A stretch of 64,000 nucleotides of DNA, taken from assembly GCA_021432605.1 (NCBI GenBank), contig MU271145.1, positions 434,001 to 498,000 on the forward strand, read 5' to 3'. A program made the position numbers and the translations under genes. Positions 34,903 to 46,913 of the stretch are shown one piece after another; the first letter of the stretch is position 1; every line of letters starts with the position of its first letter. This DNA is from Coniochaeta sp. PMI_546. Lineage: Eukaryota > Ascomycota > Sordariomycetes > Coniochaetales > Coniochaetaceae. The notes under the pieces are model-generated. The model did not search any database. It saw nothing but the letters and a program-made list of their open reading frames with translations, and was not told the origin of the DNA.

Positions 34903-37011
34903 TCAGTACGGCTTCACCTTCAGCGTATGAGAAGCTCTGTCGAATATCTCCCCAGTCTCCATGTTGAAAACAATCGTTTTTGCAGGCTCTTTGTCCCGCT
35001 TGTTGTGTTGTTTGGCCAGGTCTGAGTCTGGAAAGGTCTCCTTGACGGCCACCACCAGCTGCTTGTCTGTGATGTCTTCGCCAATGGTGAATCGTATCTG
35101 CCGCGGCGGTGTGGTAAACATGATACTCCTGACGTCCGGCAGTTTGCAGTCAAGGAGACAATATATGGTATCATCACTCAGCCTCTTTTGTATGAAACTT
35201 GGAGTTGCTGACGTCTTTATCTCCCCGCCCGTCTTCTTAGACCCAGTATACTGAACCGACACTGTGATATCGGGAATCTCGACCAGCATCTGCGAGCGTA
35301 TGATAAAGCCGCATTCGGGTATGTGGGTGTGCCGTCCGCCAAAAGAGGAATTCGATCGGGCAAGCCTGTTCTGGATTGCCTTCTTGATCGCCGTGCGACC
35401 AAAGTCTGCTTCGGGCGTGGCACCCCAGTGATTAGCTAGGCTGAGTGCACCGTCGACAAGCGCGTCAGTCCACTTGTGGTCGAGGTAGAAGATGCGTAGC
35501 GTCTCCTGGGGAAGGTATGACGGGTCGGGCACCAGATACTGCGCGGGAACATCGGCGAGATGGAGCTTATCGACCACCCAAGTATTTATGTACTCAAACT
35601 CTGCGTTTTCCGGTACTTCGGGCTCATTGTGTAGCGTGCCGTCAGTGCTCACAGCGTTGGGAAGTGCTTCGCTATCATTCAACCCATTCAATGATTTGAC
35701 GAGGTCCAGCATCTTCTTGGTCGTGTCTGCGCGGGACTGGTATCTGCCAGGAGCCTTGACAACCTCGGTCTTGAACGCTCCGTGGGCCTGGCGGTAAATG
35801 ATACTCCGAAGGCGTGCAAGTGACGCGGAAAATGCTTCATCGCCCATCGCGAGCGTCTTGCCTAGCTGCCAAGCGGCCGAGTAAGTGATGTCCATGAGCG
35901 ACAAGTCTGGATCCAGGATCTGCAGGTCCGAGCCGAAATTAGACTGGATCTTGAACTTGTCGGGAAGCGGCTGCGGGACGAGCTTGGGCACGAACGGCCC
36001 ACGAGTGATAGCTGCTGTTGTCTCGCCCGTAACAGTGCGATACTTGACAACTGTGTATCCGTCGTCTCGGCGCCGATTGATCTTATCTTCTACCGTATCC
36101 TGGCCTTGTGTCTTCGAAGGCACTTGATTTTGTTCGTCTGGCATCTCTGGCCTGATAACTGTGAGGTTTGCTCCCAATTGCCCGAGACGTTCTTTCAAAC
36201 CGGCATCTCCTCCGGAAGGAATGCAATTGTATGTCCAGCTATGGAGGCTGATCAAGGCAACTCGGTCAGTATCAGAAGGTACGGAGAAGCCTTCCCTGGC
36301 ACAGAGTGATATGAGGTGCACAATAGTCGTGACTGGTGCCTTGGCGTCGAGCCGCCCAGTCCTGGGTGATGTGACAACACTACATAGGCTGGAATCTCCC
36401 TCCACTCTGTCATCTACCATACCATCCGTAGCGGCCTTGCGTACGTGGGCTAGATATTTGTATTGAGAGGAATCAATAAGTCCACTTTTGGTTGGCGGGT
36501 CTGTGAACAGGGACATGAACAAGTCCTTCTCCAAGAACACGACATCGGTAGTGCTTTCGGCATCGTGAGCGTCGTTCTTATCGTCGAAAGTAATGGAGTT
36601 GGCGACCTTTTCAAGTTGCTGTGCTTCCCGAACAAGCATCCGCACGGCCATAGTCTCGGTCTGCTCCGCTTTCACCCCTGGCAGGTCGTGAAGTATTTCG
36701 GCGAGCTTGTCGTTATCGAGCTTCAGCTCCTCGGGTGAGAAGGCCAAGAGCAGCGTCCAAGTTGTCGGGTTGTGTGTGTCCCCATCCTCCCTGCTGTTGT
36801 CGACGAATGTCGGCACTCGTTGCCACGGAAAGTGCGGGTCTTTGAAGACGATGTGCGGTAAGACGGTCACAGGTGCACTCGCTCCGGGTGGTGGATTGAC
36901 GGAGCTGACAGCGTCGGCCGGCAGGTTGTAGCGCGGAGCGATAGCATGAAACTGCTGGCTTTCACTGGTAATAGTGCCCTGCGGCACCACCTTGTTAGCG
37001 TCGGCGAGCAT
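34903..37011 (-). CDS. large protein of unknown function, 702 aa
   Basis: Single uninterrupted reading frame with ATG at 37011; not recognised with confidence. It has no signal peptide, membrane segment or obvious repeat. Notable stretches are PHIVFKDPHFPWQRVPTFV, TTWTLLLAFSPEELKLD, DVVFLEKDLFMSLFTDPPT, KYLAHVRKAATDG, VALISLHSWTYNCIPSGGDA, GYTVVKYRTVTGETTAAITR with GPFVPKLVPQPLP after it, and DLSLMDITYSAAWQLGKTLA. The spacing of Trp, Pro and charged residues suggests a soluble globular protein. Absence of introns over 2.1 kb is unusual next to its intron-rich neighbours and fits, but does not prove, a horizontally acquired or retroposed gene. Confidence 0.72.
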   Translation of the reverse strand: MLADANKVVPQGTITSESQQFHAIAPRYNLPADAVSSVNPPPGASAPVTVLPHIVFKDPHFPWQRVPTFVDNSREDGDTHNPTTWTLLLAFSPEELKLDNDKLAEILHDLPGVKAEQTETMAVRMLVREAQQLEKVANSITFDDKNDAHDAESTTDVVFLEKDLFMSLFTDPPTKSGLIDSSQYKYLAHVRKAATDGMVDDRVEGDSSLCSVVTSPRTGRLDAKAPVTTIVHLISLCAREGFSVPSDTDRVALISLHSWTYNCIPSGGDAGLKERLGQLGANLTVIRPEMPDEQNQVPSKTQGQDTVEDKINRRRDDGYTVVKYRTVTGETTAAITRGPFVPKLVPQPLPDKFKIQSNFGSDLQILDPDLSLMDITYSAAWQLGKTLAMGDEAFSASLARLRSIIYRQAHGAFKTEVVKAPGRYQSRADTTKKMLDLVKSLNGLNDSEALPNAVSTDGTLHNEPEVPENAEFEYINTWVVDKLHLADVPAQYLVPDPSYLPQETLRIFYLDHKWTDALVDGALSLANHWGATPEADFGRTAIKKAIQNRLARSNSSFGGRHTHIPECGFIIRSQMLVEIPDITVSVQYTGSKKTGGEIKTSATPSFIQKRLSDDTIYCLLDCKLPDVRSIMFTTPPRQIRFTIGEDITDKQLVVAVKETFPDSDLAKQHNKRDKEPAKTIVFNMETGEIFDRASHTLKVKPY

Positions 37012-37933
37012 GGTTATCTATCTCTGTCCGGGTATCACCTCGAGCAAATAAGTATGTAAAAGTAGAATTAGGGAACACGAGCGCTGCTCGAATGTTAAAA
37101 TTAGACCTACGTGCTTAGGCAGGCTACTATAGCAATTTCAGACCTCGAACCTCGGAACTCCACCTTAAGCGGGCCGAACCTTGCACTGGCGAATTCACGT
37201 CGATTGTGGTGATGTCGACAGTCGAGGCGGCTTTGCCTGGTGGAGAGGATGGATACCGGTGGAGGGGCAACATGGGTTGTTCAGCTGGTCCAGGTCGATA
37301 GTGGCGCCAATCCAATGCACTGGAGTAAGGCCAGAACTGCCCAGCCCACTCTAGTCCCCGGCAACGGAGTTGGGATGTCTTTGCACAGAAGATTGCCCTT
37401 CGCGGTCCGTCAGTATGGTGAACAAACCTGACGGGTCGGAAGACCGGCAGCAAGGTGCTCATCAATCGCGAATCGGCATATCGTGATGACAAGTATTGGT
37501 GGGCAGAGACGGACAGCTCGTGGTAATGAGATTGAAGCCGAGATTGAGATAGAGTGTTGATAAAAGATGTAGTGGTGTCAATTTTTTGCTATGTGCTGAG
37601 AAGAGAATCCGAATATGAACCTTCAGCTGTCGCACTTCTTGTCTCCTCCCTTCCCGCCAAAAATCATGGATATCAATATAAAAACAGACCATCATCGCGA
37701 TCTAGCGGTCTTTCATCTGAACGAAAACACAAGACATAAATGCAATCGAAACGCCAGTCTCCTATATTTCGCTGAAAACAAATCCCACAGTCAATCCCCT
37801 CCTTCCAAGCGCCTCATAATGTCGTTCTAACAAGCCAAATAACATATACCGAGCGGGGAGCATTTCTTCAATCTCAACCACAAGACTCGAAATCCAGGTC
37901 TAGAAAAGCAGTCTAGGCCCTCTAAATCGCTCT
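37012..37933. other. intergenic, no gene seen
   Basis: Between the start of the 702-residue gene and the 3' end of the calpain gene, both on minus. Only short ORFs. Confidence 0.5.
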
Positions 37934-40900
37934 CTAATCATCCTTCTGGACAATAGTCGGATACGGAGCCCTCTCGCCATCCGTCCCAGCACCATCGTCA
38001 TTCTTCTTCTTCTTGTCCTTCTTGCTGTTAGTCTTGCTCTCGATCTCGCTATCGCCCTCGTATCCACCATCCTCCTTCGGGACGAGCGGTCCACGCTGAC
38101 CACCCGCGTTAGCCTGCGCATTATCGAGATCCACCTCGCCCTTCTCCCCCATGCCGCCCTCCTCGAGCAGTCCGCCCTCCATCACGACGCGGAGCTCGAG
38201 GTCCTCGTCCTTGGAGTACACCCGCAGCCCGACCACGGCGATGGCATTCCAAGGGTCAGGGTCGTTCTCGCCGTCGGTATCGTCGACGTACTCGACCCGG
38301 TAGGCGGGCGTGGTCGCCGCGCCGGCCACGCGGGGCTTGCGCGTCATGTCGTCGCTGCTGTAGAGCTCCTCCCAGTCCGAGATGGGAGAAGCGGAAGACT
38401 CGCCGTCGGAGGTGGCGTAGGTTTTGGTCTTCTTCGGCGGGGCGGGTTTGGCGGGTTCCGCTGCGACGGCCTCGGATGCAGGTGCTGGAGTTGAAGTCGC
38501 TGGCGCTGCGGGTGGTGCGCCGGAGATCTTGGAGTCGTCGGCAGGCGGGACTGTGACCTTCTCCGCGTCTTGGGAGTCGGCATCAGGCGTTGAGACGTCG
38601 GTCTTGGGTGTATCCTTGGGACTGCCGGAGCTATCGGAGCCCGCGATGTCTGCTGGGTCGGCTTCCTTGGCCTTGTCGTCCGATGCGCGGTCAGGCTTCT
38701 GTTCTGACTGCGCCTGCGCGGGCTTTACCTCGGGTGTGACAGTGGCACCGTGGCCAGAGGCCTGGTCTTCGGTCTTTTCGAGCAGTGGAGTCGCCACAGG
38801 AGTGGCCACCGGAGTCCAATCAGGCGTAACATCACCAGAGGACTTGTCTTCTTGCTCGGGCCCAGCTTCGTCGGCAGTCTCAAACTCATCGTTCGTCTCC
38901 GTGACAGTTGCGGTGTCGTTATCGGTCTGGACGGCGTTGTCGACGTCCTCGGTCTTTGCCTCGTCCTCGGCTCCCTTCTCCTCGGCCTCCTTCTTCTCGG
39001 CCTCCTCGGTCTCAGTTTTCTCTTTAGCCTCTGTCTCGGCTTTCTCCTTGGATTCTTTCTCTGCCTTCTCCTTAGCTTCCTTCTCGGTCTTCTCCTTGGC
39101 CTCGTTCTCAGCTTTCTCCTTGGCTTCTTTCTCAGCCTTCTCCTTAGCTTCCTTCTCCGCCAGGAGCTTGGCCTCGGCCTCCTCCTTCAACCGCTTAACC
39201 TCCTTCTTGGCATCGATCTTCTCGTTATTTTTCCGGCCCTGCTTCTTCGTGATGTCACGGTTGAGATGCCTCTTCTCCCACAACTTCTGCCGCTCGTTCC
39301 GCCGCGCGTTGCTGGCCCTCTTCTGGTCCGCCTTCTTGCGCAGCGCACGGACAGCCTCGAGGTGAGCCGTGGCCTTGCTGTGGGCGAGATCGTACGCGTA
39401 GCCGACCTGGACGAGCTTCTCGTTCTCCTCGCGCTTCTTCACCTCGCGTTTAACGACGTCTTCGATGCTCGAGGCGGCAGAGTTGCGCTCGCCCACCACG
39501 CTGATGAAGACGCTGTACTCCCCCGGCAGCATGCTAGGCAGCTCGATGGAGACTGACCGGTTCATCAGGTAGTTCCCGTGGGAGCGGACGATGTAGTCCT
39601 CCGCGCCCGGCCGGTTGACCTCGTGGATGCGGAAGTGCAGCCGGAAGTAGTACTGCCCGTGGAGACCCTTGTAGTAGCGGTTATCGAGCTGCGACAGGAC
39701 GAGAACGAGGGGCGACTCGCGGGTGAGCTTGATGTGGAACTTCTCGTTGAACTGTGGCTTCCATGGCACGTCGACGCCGATCCAGCGCTGGCACATGCGC
39801 CAATCCGGGTCCCGGAAGAGACGGGTGCGGTCGAAGTGTTGGTATTTGCGCAGCATGTCTTCGTAAGAGATCCAGAAGACACTGTCTCCGCCAAAGTTAT
39901 GACCAATCTCCTCTTGCACCTCAGTGGTCCACTCTTTGGAGCCGTCGGACCAGGCACCTTCCCAGATACCTTTCTTCGTCTTGCCCCAGGGGTTCCGCAG
40001 CTGCACCAGCCGTGTGCCGTTCTTGAGGGTCTTAGCCTTCATCACAACATAAGCATGGCCCTCAGAGATGCCATCTCGGTCCCCGTAGCCACCGTCGAGA
40101 AGACCGGTACTGCAGCCAAAGAGGAATTCCTCGTTCACCTTGCTGAGCTCGTTCTCCCAGAAGCCATCGAGATCCAGGATGTCCGACGATAACAGCTCGG
40201 TCGTCACACCGCCAGAGAGGTCTTCTAGTCCCTCCCCGATCCATCCTCCGGAAAGCGACGCAAAGTCACCATGGGCTTTCGCATAGGCTTTCTCGATGAG
40301 GGGAACCCAGGTCTCGTTCTGGTCTTTGCACTGGGCGAAGAACAGGGCTTTGGAACCGGTCTGGTAGGTCTTGCGGTAGACACGCTCAACATCTTCGCGG
40401 TCAATCTGCTGCAGCAGATCACGCTGCATGCTAGGGGAGTCCCAAAATGGCGACTTGAGGTACAGCTTGTCGTCGATGATGGAGTAGATCCATTCACCAT
40501 CTGCATCGGTGTTAGCAACGGTTTGGAAACTGCCTGTCTGATGTAGAACATACCTCTGAAGAACACAAAGCCATAAATGCCAATCCTGGTGTCGTATTCG
40601 ACACAGATTCGCTTGATGCCGTCCTCGACATTGGCCAGACCAGAGAAGCTGGCCATGAGCCAGCAGTCGCCAAGACTGCCCTGCTTGACATCGGACCCAC
40701 TTATCTTGTCCATGAACTTCGGGCTCTCGAAGATCTCGTGGACCCGCTTGACGGCTTTCGGCACAGTTGCGCTCGGGTTGAGCATCGTAGTGGCACTTAG
40801 GTCAAACTTGGTGCGCCCGAGACTATTCAAACAATGGCCCTTCTCCATCTTAAGGTCCCAGTCCTGCAGTTCAAAGACGCAATGTCAGTCCGCATGTTCT

Positions 40901-41433
40901 CACCAGAAAAGAAAAAATGCGGGTCCAATTGGGGTCCTCAGGAACGTGGAATGCCAGGATGCCAGGGATCCGCCACAATGAGCGAAGGATGCGGGACGGA
41001 CGGGTGCATTAGAACGTTGAAGAACAGCAACCCGGATGGCACGAACAACATCGAGAAAACACCCAGCAGAAACACTTACCAAGTCGAAGCCCGGGTCACG
41101 GTACCGCATGTTGACTCTGCGACATTCTTGTATAATCTTCCTGACTTTCCGGCGACATTCCTCCGCAGCTCGCTCGTAGCCGGTTCTGAGCAGCTCGTTC
41201 GCTCGCTCAGAGACGATTGGCGGCGGCACCGGATCAAAAGGAAGTACGGCAAGCGCTTTGGTGAACTTCTTCTTGCTGAAGCGCTTCCAGACGCGATTGA
41301 TGGTGATCTGGGGCGGCAGCTTCCTCTTCTTCACTTTTGTCTTGTCATTGGTGGTGGTGGTGGCCGGAGGAGCCTGATTTCGTTTCCGGCGGTAGTCGCT
41401 GTCCGACTCGGACGATGAAGAATAGCCGTGCAT
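37934..41433 (-). CDS. calpain-family cysteine protease with K/E-rich coiled-coil tail, 1076 aa
   Basis: Intracellular papain-like protease of the calpain family (C2). Exons 41433-41080, 40863-40554 and 40500-37934, introns 216 and 53 nt, 1077 codons. The catalytic triad is complete: Cys185 in KQGSLGDCWLMASFSG, His370 in ISEGHAYVVM and Asn391 in VQLRNPWGK. A calpain C2-like domain follows (RWIGVDVPWKPQFNEKFHIK and SHGNYLMNRSVSIELPSMLP). From about residue 600 a Lys/Arg-rich segment leads into tandem EAKEKAEK-type repeats. An acidic Pro/Ser/Thr disordered region and a Lys-rich C-terminus come last. Most calpains lack such a tail, so it may scaffold or localise the protease. Long antisense ORFs over the tail are composition artefacts. 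Confidence 0.9.
38960..39165 (-). repeat. degenerate 24-bp tandem repeat coding EAKEKAEK units
   Basis: About eight imperfect 8-residue units (EAKEKAEK, EAKEKAEN, EAKEKTEK, EAKEKAEK, ESKEKAET, EAKEKTET and decayed neighbours) within the calpain tail. On plus it appears as repeated CTTCTCCTTGGCTTCTTTCTC-like blocks. Such units form long single helices or coiled coils and can change copy number. Confidence 0.75.
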
Positions 41434-44400
41434 GGCGAGCGATGGATGTGTGTTGCTTCCACAAGGAAGCTACCTTGCGAGACCAGCACTTCCTCTTGCG
41501 TGTTTAAGGGTAGCGAAAGCGAAGGTCAATCGCAGACGTTGATGGGGCTCAAAGATCACCTGTCTATCTTGAAGGTATCGCAGTGCACATGGGAGTAGGA
41601 GAGAAAGGGGTGGGTGTGTTGGCCTTTCTGGATGGGATGGATGAGAGATCAGTATTTCATTTCAGAGAACCAGAAGAAGGGCGGAAGGGCCCTGAGTCGT
41701 ATTATAGTAAGCCTCACCGAAAGTTAGCCGTCTCTCCAACTCAGCTCCCCTGAATCACGGTAACCACTGGCGGGCCTAGGGAAGTGGTCGTCGCACCGGA
41801 GTTCTAGATGCGTGATCGGCTCACCGGACCCCTGTCGAGAGATAAGGAGGATAAGGACCCCTAAAATGATTCACCGCGGGGGCTCGCGACTCGTTTGGTC
41901 TCGTGTCTCCAGTTTAAGGATCCAGGATCAGCGCGGGAAGAACAAAGAGATGGCAAAATCGCCGAATACGGTCCTGATGCTGACTCCGAACTTTTCCCTT
42001 TCTTCAATCAATGGGGCGTCCATGGAGGTATATACCCGGGAGCATCTGAGGCATCCGGGGGTGGTAAGCAGGCAGGCAGCCTCGTGCTCGGAAGAGCTGG
42101 AACATGGGACGGCGCGCTGAGCAGACACAGCGGCAGGCGACAGCGACAACGGAGCACGAACCACACAGCATGCGACAACATCCCTAACGTGCCCAGCGTG
42201 TTCCATGCGGGGAGGCAAGAAAGCCGCATACCGTTGCATCTGTTACCAAGCCCGATGAGGACAGGAGGCAGGATTGAAGGACCAATTCAGTTGTCGGTGA
42301 GGCAACCTGGACAATGTCGAGCCGCCATTGAACGTCCTTGACCGCAGCCGAGATTGGCCCATGTAGCATGATTGGATCTCAGGGCGCATCTTTTCGTAAT
42401 CCTTGAGGCTCTGGGTTGGCCCAAAATGTCCTGATTTCCCCGTACTGAGGCGGACGAGATGCTTGTCACGGCATCAGCTTTGGGACCAACGACCCCACTA
42501 GGCGCTGCGCGAGAGCCAGTCCGGCAACCGAACGGTGGCATGGTGGGGTGGTGGACCGTGGGAAGACCAGACCAGGCCCTCCGCTGTCCGCGCTTGGCGT
42601 TGCTGGCTGCCGTTGTTGGGAAGGATCTCCGAACATCCAGATCCCATGAAATTCGGTATGTAGTCTCGAACCGGAATTAGGTTGCACTACAGGTCATACT
42701 ATGGCAATCATGATGCCAGCATTGTGTTATCACACAATACAGAACTACTGTAAGAGGGGTAAGGTGTTGCAGAAGCTCCCTGATCTGTGCAGATGAGGTG
42801 TATGGCTGCGAGGATGAAGATGGAGGCATCCATCCTGAAGTGGGGTGCATATGAACACATGAACAATAGTCACCCGAAGGCGTTCGAAGTGTACAACGTG
42901 TACCTAGGTGCCTCACCTTTCTCAAAAATGTGATAAAGTCTTTTTCGACGATTCCGTCGATTTGCCTGCCTTGACAGCTGCTGATCAATCAGCATCTTGA
43001 GCTGACTCGAAGTTGGCTTAGCATCGGATGTGGGTGGGGTCGGAATGAGTCGCAGCTTCCGCCTCAAGGCACACTGGAATCAGCTGGCGGCCACCGCATC
43101 AGCCGTACCTTGCTGAGCTGCCTTGCTTCCCCCCAAATTCCAGTTTGTTGGGATGATGCGCCATTGCTGCCTCCACAGGTTATCGAGTCGCCTCGTTTTG
43201 AAGTGTGATATGCGCCAAGCCTCACAATCCACGCATGCACCGACGAGGAGCGAGTCGGCGACTAAGATAGGATGTGACCTTCATTTGGTGGCGAACACCA
43301 TTTTGATTCTACAAATGATGTCTGTGTGAATCCCCAAGCACTTGTAAGATTCTACAAGACGTCCCAGTCCCAAAAGTCGGTGAGCCCGCACCCGCCTAGC
43401 CGTCGATACCTTAGTCTCGAATTAAGGTAGCGCCCGGATACGTACGCTACCCCCCCTGCTAGATGCCCGGGAACGAGGGAAACTCAGGGGCAGAGCGCTG
43501 ATCAGGGTCCTCACTGTGGTAGAGAACAGGGTCTTCACACCCTCCAGATTTCAACGTTCATAGGCTTCCCGCAACCATAATGCTTGTGTGACACCACCTT
43601 CAATTTGGCGTGCGACCCTACCTCCAATGGGTCACACGATATCGCGGTTGCCATCCGTCGCAACCGGCGGCAGGTGTCATTCGGCATCCAGCCATGCTAA
43701 TTCGTATAGACGGGCATGATGGTCAGTTGGTTACTTTATAACACCAAAAGCCATGGCATCTTGCATTCCGGTTGGCGACGACTTCCTCTTGATTTGGAGT
43801 CTCCGCAGTGGTAAGCGGAGTCAACTTGCCGCGTAAAGAAAAGGTAAACCAGCCAAACAATTATTAGCTTCTTCTGGCCGGCAGATCGGCTGGCCATGTT
43901 AGCACATACGCCGTGGCAGCAGCAACATGCTCCAAGTGAAAGGTGACTTGTCATTGTAGACGAGAAGGGCATCTAGCTTAGCAGGCTCCGCATGTGATGA
44001 ATCCATTCAGAGAACAGCCCTGTCGGAGTACGTCGCTAATCCGGCACTCTCTAATCAACATTATATATGCATCATGCCGCCATCGTTGAAGAACTGCTGT
44101 CGCCTATCGGGACATGAGTTGATATCTGTGAGCAGAGCCTCCGAAACAGCACCTAGACTCCTTCCACTGGTACACAGGGTAGTTGGGTATTCGTGTAGGA
44201 CCAATCGTGATAGAAGGTGCGCTCTCTCCAATGTCACCGTTCAGAAACAATGAGATCACGGCACGGAGTCGTGTCCCAGGGCTCGGGGGTTCGAGTCGCG
44301 GAAAGAGGGGCCTTGTGGCAATGCACAGTAAGTAACATGGCGGGAGTGGTGGGGATATCCGAAGCTTAAAATACCGGCTCCTCCGGCTCGCCTGCAACCC

Positions 44401-45195
44401 CACATTTCAGCGGTCCGGTGGAGCGAGGTAGCTCCGGAACTCGGAAGCAACTCCGTGTTCATTAGACGTCCGGGAATACACGCCAAGAATATAAGCCGAA
44501 GACGGGTAAATGGCATTGGATTTGTCTTCTTTTTCTTTTTTCGTTTTTTTTGCCGTGAGTCTATCGAGGTCCAGGCTTCATGACATCATGGGCATGGTGC
44601 AGCATCCAACAGACAGAGTGGGAAGTGGTTGTCATGGGTGCGGAGGCTAAACAGCCTTCTCGTGTGCCCACCAAAGCAGTGCGGACAGGACTGAGCCCCT
44701 ACCATCCAGTATCGGTTCTTACCACATACGTCTCTGCTTCATTGATCGAAATTTTTGCTCCGGCCAGAAGCCACTTTCCACAGACACTCCCCGTGAGAAT
44801 CTAAGTCGAGCAAGATGAACACCAGTTCAGGCATTTAGGACGATGAGCAAACAGTGCTGCAATGTCGCTGGTCAATATTCATTCTAAGAGATGTGCCCGG
44901 CAGGTGACCGCTGCTGTATCACGAATCCCTGTGAATGATGTGCGGATGAAATTCGCAGCATTCTCTCTCCAACGAATACCAACTTATCTGTACCTAGTAA
45001 TCGAAAAGCAGGGTACAATCACTGGAGTCCATGTCAATTGATTCACCGAGCATGGCTTCGAGGACAATTTTGAGATAGATTGGACTGGGTGTAAGGCTGT
45101 GTATGTGTATTGTATGCCCAAGAACGGTGAGAAGTAGAAGGCTAGGATACAAGACAGGTATAAGACAAGTCCTGGCCAGTAGACATGCAGTCATA
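41434..45195. other. 3.8-kb region without a recognisable gene
   Basis: No ORF on either strand shows a family match or plausible splice partners. It holds a T/C-rich run at about 44523-44551 and a short TACCTTA...TAAGGTA inverted repeat at 43407-43429. A GGGTTCGAGTC string at about 44287 was tested as a tRNA T-loop and rejected. Could hold non-coding transcripts or fast-evolving small genes I cannot see. Confidence 0.5.
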
Positions 45196-46044
45196 TCAAG
45201 TCACGGGGTTCCTCGAGTCGATGGCCCGCACGATACCGTAACTCGTTGCCGCAGCCAAGGCGCCGATAAATAGTGTCTGCAATGCACCACGACCGGCAGC
45301 ACGCTTGCTTTTGATGGTGATCCAGCTCTTGATATAGCCGAACGCCAGCAGAATGACAACAGTGATGCCGATAGAAACGAAGAGGGCCTTTGTCGCGTCG
45401 CTCATGGCGAAGTAAGGGATCATTGGCACGAGGCCGCCAAGGAAGTAGCTCATGCCCATGGTGGCGGCGCTAATCCAGGCGCGACTGACGTTCGGCTTCT
45501 CGAGCTTGAGCTCGAAGTCCATCATGAACCGGACCCACTGCTCGGGGCTGCGACAGAGCTCGTCGACCAGAGGCTTGCTGGCCGCGCGGGAGATGTTGTA
45601 GCGGTCCATGATCTCGTAGACCTCCTCTCGCTCGACCTCGGGGCTGACAGCCACCTCGGTTCGTTCGCGGGCTTCCTCCGAGGCGAAGTGCTCCCGGTCC
45701 GTGACGGCGGCCAGGTAGGCGCCGAGTCCCATGGATATGGCGCCCGAGAAGAGCTCGGCGAGACCGCCGACGACGACCAGACGCGTGTTGCCAAGCGAGG
45801 AGAGTCCCGCGCACAGTGCGAAGGGCACAGTCAGACCGTCCGAGAATCCGATGATGACATCGCGGATCACAACGCCGTAGTCGGTGTGGTTCTCTAAATG
45901 CACCGGTGCCGTCGAGGTTGAAGGGATCGGTGTCACAGTAGCTGGTTGCTCGTCCATGGTCGAATCGGCAGCTGGGGGTGGTGGGACGCTCGTCGTCTCT
46001 GGAGTTTCGGTTGGGTGATGTGTGGCTTGAGGGTGGTATGACAT
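45196..46044 (-). CDS. CCC1/VIT1-family vacuolar iron/manganese transporter, 282 aa
   Basis: Vacuolar-membrane importer of Fe2+/Mn2+, used in metal storage and detoxification. Single exon; the start is the ATG at 46044 (the longer frame begins with a non-ATG codon). A Pro/Thr-rich N-terminus of about 60 residues precedes YGVVIRDVIIGFSDGLTVPF and CAGLSSLGNTRLVVVGGLAE, the hallmark first helices. Then come FSGAISMGLGAYLAAVTDRE, a charged metal-binding-type cytosolic helix pair (SPEVEREEVYEIMDRYNISR) and three C-terminal helices ending in YGIVRAIDSRNPVT. Five helices and this length match the family. No iron-responsive site was identified upstream. Confidence 0.92.
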   Translation of the reverse strand: MSYHPQATHHPTETPETTSVPPPPAADSTMDEQPATVTPIPSTSTAPVHLENHTDYGVVIRDVIIGFSDGLTVPFALCAGLSSLGNTRLVVVGGLAELFSGAISMGLGAYLAAVTDREHFASEEARERTEVAVSPEVEREEVYEIMDRYNISRAASKPLVDELCRSPEQWVRFMMDFELKLEKPNVSRAWISAATMGMSYFLGGLVPMIPYFAMSDATKALFVSIGITVVILLAFGYIKSWITIKSKRAAGRGALQTLFIGALAAATSYGIVRAIDSRNPVT

Positions 46045-46913
46045 TATCCGCGCCCGGTCGCAAGACAAGACCAAGGAGCCCGGAAAGCTTTGTGAGAATA
46101 AGAATAAGGATCAGGGCAAAATGATGTGCACCGTGTACGCTCTTGATATAACTTTGAGGCAGGCGTTACAACTGTCTTATCAAAGACAGACTGGTACTTT
46201 AGGTAGTACCAGGCTACCAGCACGACCGCTCTCATTGGATCACATCTTAGTCTGCTAGCGCCCGTCGTGACGGCAAATGGATATGGAATCCAGAATTATT
46301 TGCTACAGTTGTCAAATCAGCTGCAAGCGATTTCCAATCACTGCACCCGGGTCATGACTTCTGACTACCTGAGGAAGCTTTCGTACAAGCAAGGACACAG
46401 GAACCGGTCTGCATCACAGCGTTCCCCATACTTACTCATCCTTCGTCGTTTAAGGAGGCGTCATCTGCAGGATGCAAGAGGCATGATGACCCTTTTGGAT
46501 ACAGCTTTTCGTTCGCCGGCACTTGGGTCGACAAAACCCATCGATCTCTTAAGAACGGCCTAGATGTCGTCTTCTTGTCTACCTGGTCAGAGCCTGGACT
46601 GAGTGATCGCATCTCGTGTGAGATGGTTTCTGGACGAAACTACGCGCAGAGTGCAGCAGTAGGGGACGGACCAAGAAAACGTATTCTGAAACTGCATAAA
46701 GACACAGTCTATTCTATATCGTCCAACTTAATCCGATCTCCCAGAAGTGCTGCGTGCTTGACTACATATAGGGTGTGGCTATCTTGAGATACACTGGTGC
46801 CAGAACTGCAAGTGAGCCTTCGGTGCCGCAATTAAGATCTCTGTGGAAGACGCTTTGAGTCTCCGTTGACGCAATGGATCGAGGGTGAAGTACTACCGTG
46901 ACCCATTTCTATC
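46045..46913. other. intergenic, no gene seen
   Basis: Promoter of the CCC1-like gene and 3' flank of the DOMON-b561 gene. No supported ORF. Confidence 0.5.

Noticed and set aside
38424-39556. Long plus-strand ORFs (313 and 268 codons) over the calpain tail
   Set aside because: They are antisense to the K/E-rich repeat region; their Ser/Ala/Leu/Phe-repetitive translation is a by-product of its composition.
41895-42341. 148-codon plus-strand ORF in the large gene-free region
   Set aside because: Begins without ATG, is overlapped by ORFs on the other strand, and has no recognisable domain.
44270-44310. GGGTTCGAGTC string resembling a tRNA T-loop
   Set aside because: The flanking 5-base arms do not pair and no acceptor or D-arm fits at tRNA spacing.
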